From NCBI RefSeq assembly GCF_000003855.2, contig NW_003101677.1, positions 872,392-936,391 of the forward strand: DNA of 64,000 bases, written 5' to 3'. Shown here one piece after another: positions 11,166-21,693 of the stretch (position 1 is its first letter; every line of letters starts with the position of its first letter). Made by a program: the position numbers and the translations under genes. This DNA comes from Blastomyces gilchristii SLH14081 (Eukaryota; Ascomycota; Eurotiomycetes; Onygenales; Ajellomycetaceae). Below the pieces are notes generated by a model, which worked only from the letters and a program-made list of their open reading frames with translations, was not told where the DNA came from and searched no databases.

Positions 11166-12354
11166 ACGGTAGACGGAGTATATACGGATATAACGACGAA
11201 ACAACAGAGCAGCGATATCTGCACAACCAAGAGCACCCGGCAAGATGAGTCGGCCCATTCTGAACCGTGGAAATTTAACTCAATATTTTATGAGGCGATG
11301 TCCCCATTTTGTTTCATTTTACTTTTTGTTTGAGCATAGTTTTGTTTTTGGCATATAGCGACAGGCTCAAATTTGTACTTTTCAACTTCCTCAGATTTCA
11401 TATTTTTATACTATTTGGTTATGGGAGCATGGAATTTTCCTTATCCTTCTAAATTCCACCCAGAGCCCATCACGTTTCTTTACTTTCTCTGAGACTCTAT
11501 GCTATCCATATACCCCCCTATCTACACTTTTTCTATCGCTGATCATACTCATTGCGTTACTCCACTTATCATTATACCCATTCCCCATTTTTCAAATCTA
11601 AGATCTACTTTGCATAAACATTAGAATGTTTCCCCCCTCCCCCCTCTCCCCCGGTCCGATTTCCTCAATTACACTTATCACTGCCCTCTTCCCGCTATTT
11701 AACGCATCATTTCTTCCTACGCGGCACTTCCTCTTGCCATCTAGCACCACGTCGCGTCCCCTCTAACGCCACCATTGTCTCCTCTCTTGGCATATACCAT
11801 TACTATATAAATATTGATGATTACGGCATTCCTTAGTTTTTAATGTCATATAAACGTTAGCGTCTTAACCTCTTTACTTATCTATTGTGGCTGAGGCTTA
11901 TCACTCATACACATAACGCACGAACTGACTGTCAGAAATATATAATAATGTGAACCGAATCTCCATGAGCTTACTGTCCAGATAAGTGGCAGCATGTTGT
12001 GTATTCGAAGGGGGATCTAAAATCCTATAACCAGAAGAATATCAAAGCCACATACGGGCGAAAAGCAATTTTAATGTGCAAAGGAAGAACGCGTCAACGG
12101 AACCCCGCTTAGCTGATCAATGTTCCTGGTCTATCATCCATGTTATCCAGCACCAATGGAAGCCAGCTAAGCAACTGAATTGGGTCCAGTAGCCATTCAT
12201 CTCTAAATCGTGTCAGGGACAGTTGTTGCACCCATGGAGCAGTACCCCATACTTCGTATGGATCCATGGCTTTCCCCTCGGAATGACGTTTTACCTATAT
12301 TTTACACGCCTAAAGTCTGAAAATCCGCAATCGGCCTCCGGAGCAACTCTCCAA

Positions 12355-12393
<39 letters not shown>

Positions 12394-14300
12394 CAGGCAG
12401 TTAGCACGGTTGATCGGCTCATTCGGTTTACGGCTGCATATAATCCGCGCCACGCCTAAAAGGAGCTCTAATGCACTAACTAGCTAGCGCTGTGGCTCCG
12501 CGAAGCATCATGTGATTCCAGAGTGTCACCATTTGTCAAAATCCCTCCACGCGCTGTCCGAACTCCTGAAGCCGTCAACGCAGAAAAGGCGCACCATCAA
12601 TGAGTCGTCGTGTCGTGTCACCACTTTGTCGAGCTGAAACGGGTGATAATGCCGATCGTGGACGATATTTCCGGTGGCGTATTCCGTGACAGCTTCCTCG
12701 GCCTTCATAGGGCTGTGTTGAAAAACCGCACGCGAGATCGGGGGAGGTTGTTGACATGAGGATGTGGCGAGGGGGGAAATTTGTTTCGCGGATAGATAAC
12801 TTGACAAATTTTGGGCGATGAGGCGAAAAGGACGCGTCGCTGCAGTGGCTTTTGTTTTACTCAGCGGAAGAACGGTTTTGCGTGGAAGATTCTGACGACA
12901 ACTGGACGAACACTTTATGAATTCTTGCTGCCTAGACAACTACACGCTGGAATTGCTGGGTCGTTCAGGATGTGTCAGATGAACTCTCCTCTTGGGTATG
13001 TGGATCTGGTGGATATTTCCAGAGCTAGATATATCTGCGTGATCTCAGTGAGAGCTGACCAAGGACCGCTCATTGGTGCCTGTGCTTCGCCCAGGGCTGG
13101 ATTTTAATGGCCCCCGGGCTTCTTTGTGGCATCCCCAGATATCCAATATCGATATGGCCTCATCAATGAGGCGATAACTCTCCTCTAGATTCTGGGCAAC
13201 CGAAAACGGAATCCGCCAGCATGAAACCTTCTTTTCCGGACTACTTTTCGAGAACGCTGCCTTGCATCCAAGTTGTTGGCCAGTGCTTTTCTGCCTAGGC
13301 TTTTTGGATAGCTTGGGTGAGGAGAGCTACGAGACAAGCTAAAATGCCGGTTGGCTTCATCGTGTTCTGGTGTGGGTGGCTACGAAGGCATCCATGTGCG
13401 GGGAGCAAGGCGCGAATCATATTGGAATCCTTTGGGTTTGACAAACTTTTTTCCGAGTATAGCCAGGCTACAAGTTCGAATGGACCTGGGTGGATCTTGG
13501 CGATAAATTTCTGTCTGGGCTGCCTCCCAATGGTGGTTGGGGAATGCAAGGTTACTCATGGACTGGACGGACTGGTGGTGGCCTGGGGGGTGTCAGAGCT
13601 CTCCTTTCGGACGACACACAGGGTTGTCTCGAAAGTTTAACGCGGCACGCTCGTCGGCCAGGGGGCTGTCAATTTTCAATTTCATTCAAGCTGCCATCTG
13701 AGGTCACCAGTCGGCAAAGGAGGGGGATTTTGAGGCACCCGAAGTCATTCTGTAGAATTTCTGACTGCCACGCGAAATCAACCGAGCATTCTATATTTTA
13801 AAATAAATATTGTTCATATCAAAAGATAACCACATTAAACTTGTATGAAATACTTTCAATGCTGCAAGGCTTTCTCAGGAGAAGGGTACAAGAAAAAATA
13901 TATACACATATATATCGAGCTCACAATAGTTCATATTTTGTTGGTTGTTGTAGACAAAATCTGACTGCTGCTGAAAACATTGGACTACGATTTCACGAAG
14001 ATTCGCCTCTTGCTTACAGTTTAATATCACGTGATATATCTAACACTTCCAAAGCATCGCGCTGCCTCGTGTAGACACAGCCATGCCACAGACAGAATTG
14101 ATTTTACTGTTTTGTCTTCGTGTTTTGATATTTCATGTCCTCTGACATCTCCACAGCCAAGCCGTTTCATTAGGAGAAGATTTCCTGCTTCGAGGGCCGT
14201 CCCTTTCCGTCAATAGTTCGACACGGTTAAGCCAAAACATACCCCTGGAAGCCCTGGCGGTGTTATTGTAATCTCTTGCTTCTCGCCCTTTCTTCCAGTA
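11166..14300. other. Gene-free 3.1 kb stretch with a long poly(A) tract
   Basis: 11240-11900 is T/C-rich with pyrimidine runs (11631-11652), like a 3' untranslated or promoter region. Nothing in 11900-14300 shows coding features I trust. Frames at 12526-12939 (-), 13295-13549 (-) and 13490-13801 (+) have no recognisable domain. A reverse frame near 13357 begins with a signal-peptide-like MKPTGILACLVALL but stops after 21 codons. Confidence 0.4.
12356..12391 (+). repeat. Poly(A) tract, 36 nt
   Basis: An uninterrupted run of 36 A lies inside gene-free sequence. It could be a slippage-grown homopolymer or the 3' tail of a retroposed element. I did not find obvious target-site duplications by eye. 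Confidence 0.9.
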
Positions 14301-15317
14301 ATGGTGGAACAGGGCTTGAACCAAGGGAGGGCAGCGACTTGGGTCATGGGTCATCATGAACCCTCTTATATTCCCACCCAACCATATTCCTCCGGCCTAG
14401 ATCATGTCTGGACGGGGATATCAAACTCATTGGACTACACCCTGCTTCGGAATCTCGAGGCACCAACATCTCATGATTTCCCAAGCGGCTACTTGGCCTG
14501 TGATGGATTTTTTAAATCGCTCGGGCAAGGAAGTTTCCGCTCCGGGTTCAGCCTTATGAAATGGCGGTATGATCAGCGTAGGGAGGCCCAAGCCATTCTC
14601 CCGTACCTATACGTGGGGCCGACAGCTTCCGCGCGAGATGTTGAGTTTGTGAAAAGCGCAGGAATTACGTGCCTCCTCGGAATTAGGGGTCCTCTCCCTC
14701 ACCACGCGCGTGTTGTCAATGCAGACAAATGTGCGACCGCCCTAGGCATTGAAACTGACAACATTGTCGTCGCGAATGACCAAGAATTTATTAAAACGCT
14801 TCCTGACATCATTCAGAAAATCAACGAGCACATATGCTGCTGCCCAGTCCACCACACGGATGCAGCCACCATGCCCGGAAAGGTCGCCCCAAGCCAGCCG
14901 TGGAAGAAGGTTCTGATTTTCTGTGAGACGGGGAACGAGCGTTCAGCAGCTGTCGCTATCGCCTATTTGATGGCCATGCTCAACTACGATGTTCTAACCG
15001 CCTTCATCAATGTCCAGGGCAGAAGACTCTGCTGCAATCTTCCCGAATCCATGAAGCACGTGCTCCAGACATTTGAATCCATCCTTGCAGCGAAAAGAGA
15101 TGTCGTCAAAGCGCAAAACGCAACCAACTGTTCCAACGGAAGTGCGGCCACCATCGCAGGATTATCCAACCCTAAGAAAAGAGCAATTGACGCCATGCAA
15201 GGGTTAGAAGATTGTGTAGGTGACGTTCCGGATTCTGAGCTTCTGGCCCGCTTAGACCAAGAGCGCTTCATATCTAGAAGCCCTCAACCTCCTTTCAACG
15301 ATGTACCCGGCGGCTAA
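14301..15317 (+). CDS. STYX-like dual-specificity phosphatase family protein
   Basis: A 338-residue intronless frame. From about residue 95 it carries a dual-specificity phosphatase domain starting RREAQAILPYLYVGP, very like the opening of animal STYX proteins. The signature loop is FCETGNERSAAVAIAYLM, which has the CX5R arrangement with Cys208 (codon 14922-14924) and the following Ser. STYX itself lacks this Cys, so this copy may be active. The usual His before the Cys is Phe. The general acid Asp may lie in VVANDQEF. The C-terminal 70 residues are Ser/Ala-rich and not part of the fold. A second in-frame ATG at 14346 (MGHHEPSYIP) is an equally good start. Substrate is unknown. Confidence 0.8.
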   Translation: MVEQGLNQGRAATWVMGHHEPSYIPTQPYSSGLDHVWTGISNSLDYTLLRNLEAPTSHDFPSGYLACDGFFKSLGQGSFRSGFSLMKWRYDQRREAQAILPYLYVGPTASARDVEFVKSAGITCLLGIRGPLPHHARVVNADKCATALGIETDNIVVANDQEFIKTLPDIIQKINEHICCCPVHHTDAATMPGKVAPSQPWKKVLIFCETGNERSAAVAIAYLMAMLNYDVLTAFINVQGRRLCCNLPESMKHVLQTFESILAAKRDVVKAQNATNCSNGSAATIAGLSNPKKRAIDAMQGLEDCVGDVPDSELLARLDQERFISRSPQPPFNDVPGG

Positions 15318-16413
15318 TTCCGACACGTGATATGTACCCATTGCGAGCGATATTATACCCGGGAAAAGGCTACCAGAAATCATCTATGTCACTGGTAGGT
15401 GTATCTGAAAGAGATTGAGAAGACTACTACACAATGAGGCTTTAACTCTCTTTCTTCCTTTGCTTTTACTACTACGTGGACCACAAATTCGGCGTTGAAA
15501 GCGGCGTTTACTCGAGGCAATGCGGATCCCAGTTTTCTTTTTTTTCTTTTATGGAACATGATAAGCGCCAGGCGTTTGGATTTATCCGGTTTTTGTGATT
15601 GCGTCGTTTCTTTCTGTTTGTTTCTATTTTATTTAGTTTAACGGTTTTAACCCTGAGAGGATATCACAACGTGCCCTGGGGCCTTGGTATTTCTCTGTCC
15701 AGTTACTCAAAAAGAAGAAAAGACTGCAGAAATATTTTCTCATAAAATATTTTTACCTTTTCAAAGCTTCCTATGAGGAATATATTTTCTGATCTCCTTC
15801 GTCTCTTCTCTTTATTTCCTTCCCTGCCTGCTCTTCTTGGCCCCCAAGCAGAATTCACTGCGCTTGTCGTTTGTCCATGGCTCTTTTGTGGTATTGCTTT
15901 CTCCTGGCGCAGGGAACAACAGCCCAGATGGCTTCTTGGAGCCCTTGGTGGATATTCACTGAGGAGCTCCACATTAATGGTATCCAGATGGCCTATATCA
16001 CCCCACAACTTCAACTTCAAGATAAACAAATCTCAAACTGTGAAGAACTCAAAGCATCTTCACTGTTTTTGATTTCGCCATCTTCAATCTCATACACTTA
16101 CTTCTTTATGACCTTGTACAGTTCCTTTAAAATTTTAGAACGGCCATTTGACCAAGTTTACCTTGTATATTCCGCTCCACCCCCATCCCTTTTCGGATGT
16201 TTTATACCCACTTCACTTTTTGGCCTAGCAACGAATAACACAACACAACAGCACTCCACCACTCCTTCTAATAGAAGAATACAGAAAGAAAGGAAGAAAA
16301 GGAAGAAAGAAACGCGTTAGTCTAGCACAAACGTTGTCCCCAACAACCTGTCGTCAGATTATCCGATGGTTAGTTAGTTCTACGACGATAGGGCCACATA
16401 TCGCTACACGACA
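15318..16413. other. Intergenic region, probable long 5' leader
   Basis: Pyrimidine-rich sequence with no supported gene. Frames at 15773-16320 (+) are open in two registers but have odd composition (Phe/Leu/Ser from TTC/CTT runs). The sequence just before 16414 contains purine-rich tracts and would be promoter and leader of the next gene. Confidence 0.5.
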
Positions 16414-19131
16414 ATGAATCTCAGGAGTAGGGACGCTATAAAACCACCCAAACGGTATGACGAAGATAAGTGTACCACTCCACCGCCCTTAGCGTGCAGC
16501 GAACCTCGTGGCTATAAATCGAATGTTAGACGTCCCGCGTTCCCATCCCCTATCGTTGAGTTCAACCCGGACTTACCTCCTGCAGCATTCCCCACGGTCG
16601 ATTGCCAGCAGCTACACAAACGCCCTGCACAGGAAACCGCTGGGGGTTCCAGCAACATTACAGAGCCCATGCAGGAACAGGCTGGAACCGGTGGTGTTTT
16701 CGGTCGTCAAGATGTGGCTGATCGCCAATATAAGACTACAACCAACCATGAGCAGAAGGTGGGAGGCGATGGAGATGTGTCCATGGTCGATGCCGTTTAT
16801 GACTTTGGCAACAATGCTCCTGCCGCATTCAATTTTCAGGCTGGCTGGGGCTATGCGAATAATCCGTATCAACTCGGGAATAGTGAGCACAGACTAAGGA
16901 GCAGCTTGAACTTACATATAAGCGACGATGAGAACGAAGTTGGAATAGGTGCTCATGAAGCTGCGAAGATGTCAGCTGTGAGTTTATCCTCTTCACTATA
17001 CTTTCTGTGCAAATGAAAGTTTTTATGGGCATATATGTTCCTGCTAATGTACTGTTGTTATTATTATTAGAGGCCCCTCCTCCAGGTAAAATGGAGCGAT
17101 ATATCCCCAACCCTTCAGACAGAAATCTTCGAGAATCTCCGTTCTATCTATAATTTTCGCCATGCAGCCGAAAGGCTGGGACTTAGCCCTTCAGAACAAG
17201 TCAAGATGCTCGCACACTCCACTGCGCGCAAGGAACAAGTCCGGAATGAGAACGCGAGGTTGAAAGAGATGAGAGCGAAACAACTCCGGGCGTTGCTGCG
17301 AATGGACAATAGTTACCTAAAGACACAAAAGGTGCCAGGACAGCTGGTATTTCGAACCATCTCAAAGAAATTTCTCGACACGGCTATAGGTTCAGATCCG
17401 GACTACTCCATGAGCCAGGCTAGCGATATTCTGATCGCCCGCAAATATTTGAGAAGCCTTGGTTTGGACCCGAAGCTTGCTGGTGAATGGAGTAATAACC
17501 TTGTGACGATCACCACTACTGGCCTGGCACATCCTGACGAGGACTTCGAATGGACCGGGGAATTACCAGTGGCTGAGGAAGATACTACTATCTCTGATCA
17601 TGGTGGTACAGAACACGAGAGTAGCTGTGATTCAGAAACAGTACCCGATGATAGTTCACAATCCGATTGTTCCCCGAATCCGAAACGGCAGCAGATCCTC
17701 GATCCCAGTCTAAATGCTGCTCAGCATATACTTCGTCATCGTCGTCGGGAATCATCTGTTTCTCGGCCTGGCACATCCCGACCCCTCCCCTGTCGAGCTC
17801 CCACTGACAGAGTTGGAAGTCCCCAATGGTTACAATCATCTAGGCCACTCCTTGGCACCTTTCCCCAGCCATCACCTCTAGCTCATGAGCCTGTGGTCCG
17901 ACTTAAAGTTGGAGCGCAAGGCGCTGCTCGGATACAGCAAGATATATTTAGATCAGGAGACCTTATGCAGGGTCCGTCACAACCAAACGTAAACGTTGCC
18001 GATGATAACACAGTCAGTGCAAATCAGCTACCTCCAACATGGTCTCGCCAGGCAAGTTTGAGTAAAGACGGGCCCTCCAAAGCCCTAAAGAGAACATTGG
18101 CGGGGCCATGGCTATATCAACAAAATTGGGAAGACACCGAGGCTGCTTCTAGAGCTTCGCGGATGTACAGAGATAGCCTTGCGGCAGCCAGAGCTGATGC
18201 GCAAGCTGAACTTCGGACAGAATCAGCATGTCATATATCAAACCCGATCTTCCCATACACGAATTTAATGACACCTAGCCCCAGTAATACATACCAGATC
18301 GACGGGGCGAGGATGGAACCACTGGCAAGATGGAGAAGTAGTCCAGCGGGGCATGCTGGGAATCCAGAAACAATCCCCACCGTGGGAGCAAATTCTGTTC
18401 CGCAGTATATGTCTCTCAGCAATCGTCCAAGGATGGAGAGAGAAGGGCCGGAATATTCACCAATAACACCGCCTTCCATCGAAGCCCAATGCAAGCAGAA
18501 CGAAAACCAACCACACACAAAGAAGCCGGAGGTATATGCCACACTACCTGCAGACAGCAGTAGAAAGCTGCCACTCTTAACCCCGACCAGTTTTCCTAGC
18601 CCAAATAATGCGGAAGTCCCGGGTGATTTAATAGGTACATCCCACTCACTACCTACTAATCCAGAGGAACCATCCGCCAAACAGAACTCCTTACATACAG
18701 CACAAAGCTCAGTTTCACCTGTCCCAGAACTGGAGATGACAGAGGCGAATCGCGAAGACACGGGTATGGAAATAGATAGTGTGCAGGAAAAGCACGCTTC
18801 ATCGTCAACCGAGACACCTGCTCCCTCGACCCCAGACGTGAACACTGCGCTCTTTGGCCCCAAAGGAAAACTTTTAAACCCACTCAACTCGGGAACGACG
18901 GAAAAGCTACCAAAACGAAAAACTAGGAGAAGTGGGAATGGGTGGACGAAGAGGAAGCAGAGGCCTTCCAGCAAACCTATGGAATCATTGGCAGCGCCAT
19001 CGACTGAAATAGCGCAAGAGTCTACAAAGAAGGCTACTGAGAGCAGTAATGCGGTTGGGGTGGCGGCAACCAACAGTGGGAGAAGGAGGAGTACAAGAGT
19101 CATTAAAAAGGCGGCAAGAAATAGCCACTGA
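16414..19131 (+). CDS. Large low-complexity protein of unknown function
   Basis: Two exons (16414-16977 and 17071-19131) join in phase 0 to 874 residues. The 93 nt intron has donor GTGAGT and acceptor TTATTAG and contains a stop if retained. I do not recognise the family. Visible features are a basic N terminus (MNLRSRDAIKPPKRY), a short helical and probably conserved block early in exon 2 (residues about 190-290, from KWSDI through YLRSLGLDPKLAGEW), then about 500 residues rich in Ser, Pro, Thr and Asn that look disordered. The end has two strongly basic clusters (KLPKRKTRRSGNGWTKRKQR and GRRRSTRVIKKAARN). A nuclear, chromatin-associated protein is a reasonable inference but not shown. The start ATG begins the open frame after an in-frame stop region. 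Confidence 0.75.
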
Positions 19132-21693
19132 CTTTTAATGTTTTTGTTTGTTAGGTGTGTGATGTAATGGGATGAATAGGCGAAGCTTGGGAAGCTGGCC
19201 AATCTTTTTTCTTTCCTTTTTTTCTTTCCTTTGTTCTTCCCCCCCCCCCCCCAAGTTTCCCTTGTTGGTGCAAGGTGAACATGTGTTGGACTTGGATGCA
19301 CACTGCCCGTTGGGTGGGCTTCCGGATTTTCCCCTCTTTTCTATTTCCTCTCCCAACTTTTCTTTCTTGTTTTGTTTCTCTCTGGTTAGGATTTTTGATT
19401 TCCCGTTTTGTTTCAGTTTCAAGTGCTTAGATCCTTTAGCTAGTAGCAGCGTCATCTACTATCAGATAAAGGAATCCTTCGTTTAAAGAATGAATGAATG
19501 AACGAATTAATGAATCACAATGATTCGAAAGAATGTGCCTCCATAAGAATGTACACTGGTAAGTTGCGAACAACCTTCGCCGTAATTTCGCTTCTTTTGC
19601 TTCAACTGCTGTAGGTTCCTGTCGAAGACTTATCTATCATGGAGGATGCCTGCTTCTAAAATGCTTGCGGCTAAACGAGAGTGGAAGGAGAAATGGGAGA
19701 CCAGAGGAATCAAACCAAGCTCCTTGTAGCATTACCCCTCTCTCTATCAGGATCTGCGTGGTGCTACCCAGACACCTATGGATACAGCCGTCATATATGC
19801 GCGGTTTTGGTAGGGACACTCGCCTTGTTTGTGAAACTACGATCGTAGGTTCTCAGCTTCGGGTGTGTTAAGAGAAAGGGGACTTGCGTTTGGAGACAGC
19901 AGTCAGGATGTATTCTAAATCGACTTCGAAATTTTGATTTACCCAAAAATTTCCCCTCCCTTTCGAGTTGAGAGAAAGGGTATGGAACTCTTTCTAGAGT
20001 TCATGGTAGGGAAGTCTCCGTTCGTCAGAATCACCGATATAAAGCCACTCGTGTGGGTCAAGGCGCCAAATGGAACCCATGGGCACGACGGGAAGTTCTT
20101 CCAGAGTATGAAAAAGCAGCCAACATCCGCCTGAGCTTGAAATATATCTCTTCGTCCCCTCGTGTTGGATGCGTTCTTGTACGAATAATCACACTGTTCC
20201 TGCACATACCACCCCGCGAAGTTAACGAGTATTAGCTGGAAAATGGCAAACCGGCAAGATCTTAGGAATTTCCATGATGATTTTCACAAAGATACAGAAA
20301 AAGAAGTTGGGAAGTCCCGACCCATCAGCAATGTGGGCAAGAATATTGATGGTTCTCCAAGAAGTCAAGAATGGGGAATATAGAATGCAGCCATAGACTA
20401 TCGCAATTACAGGCTATGTCCAACTCATAAAGGATGCTCGACAATGGATCTCGTATACCTTTTGCATTGTAGTTCAAAGCGAGAGCGCAGTGTGCACCCA
20501 GACAAGGTCAAGTTGCACACTGGGACTGCGGTAGGTAGGGCTGATTTTGCCTGCATCCCACGAAAAAAGAATGGCTTGGGTAGGCAAATCTCCTTTCCCC
20601 TGCCATGTAAATTAGGAGGAAAACAACACGCTAACAGGGCATCCCTTTGGTCCCCACGACACCATCTGGAGTACAGTTATCCGAAAGCAAGCGAATTGCG
20701 ATTGTATATGGGACGGCCTAGCTTTCTAGAAAGATTTTGCCTCCCCTGAAGCTAGAATTGCCGCCCGCCATCTGGCTGTCACATTTGCTCTGTCTAGCAG
20801 TGTAATACCACTCGACCTCTTTCAACTGTGCTGGTCGGTGGGTGTATCTGAGTACGGTGGTTCCAAGCATAAGACCCGCCTCAATGTACTGATAAAGTGT
20901 AGCGCGGGCAAGTGCCAGTGCAGAAATGCGTCTCTCTTTTCAGCTAAACCAGCTCAAGTAGCCCCAGATTGGAGCTTGAGGAGAGGGAGAGGTTAAGTTG
21001 AGGCTTTAATATCACCAACCCTAACCGGGGATAGTGTACGGATTACTTACTACACAATCAATGAGCGCAGTTGCGGCAACCTATAGTGAAAATCGCAACT
21101 GATGCTATAAGTACGGATGTAAAACTTGAAAGATGTTGTCGACCAAAGTCCAAAGTCGTATCCAGGTGGTCTCCACGCGTGTCTTGGCGCTGACGTAATA
21201 GTGCAGTAGTTCCACGCGAGTTTTTCGCGCCGTTGACCTCAACACGCGTAAAGTGGGCCCCAACTGAAAAACGCCGGGAGAGAACAGGAAGGGCGGGAGC
21301 ATGCCTTGGTCAGTCCAGCTTGCATATCAACAGAGTGAGGTTGGTTGCATTCTGTGAAGAGCCTTCCATGCAATGTATGTAAGTGTTTCTTTCTCTACTT
21401 CCTTATCCTAAGAGCATCGCTCTCTGTTTGCCCTTACCCGTGTTCGGTTATCAATATCAACCGCAGCCACAATAAGTACTTTGCTTGGAAGTATGAACAT
21501 AGCGTCCACTACTCCCGTCTTAGAATGGGAATTGCAGTTCAGGGATTGAAGATTTAAAATAATTGCTCAATATAACAGTCATGCTAACTGTTGTGCGTCC
21601 TTAGAAAAAACTCTGCGCAGCCCCCTTCAATTACTTTTAACGCCAATATCACTTCGACAAGCGGATGTCTGTGGACTGGCTACGTTGCCGCCT
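19132..21693. other. Gene-free 2.6 kb stretch
   Basis: 19200-19420 is strongly pyrimidine-rich with a poly(C) run (19240-19253) and is probably 3' untranslated sequence. 19500-21660 has no supported gene. A 101-codon frame at 20444-20749 (+) has no domain features. An AATGAATGAACG-type short tandem repeat lies at 19488-19513. The last part should contain the promoter of the SNF2 gene. Confidence 0.45.

Noticed and set aside
13337..13549. Reverse frame with a signal-peptide-like segment (MKPTGILACLVALL)
   Set aside because: Stops after 21 codons, and no second exon with coding character could be joined.
15703..16320. Overlapping + strand frames of 99 and 149 codons
   Set aside because: Pyrimidine-rich sequence opens several frames at once; no domain.
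18231..19301. 356-codon minus-strand frame
   Set aside because: Antisense shadow of the large unknown protein; hydrophobic runs come from its Ser/Pro codons.
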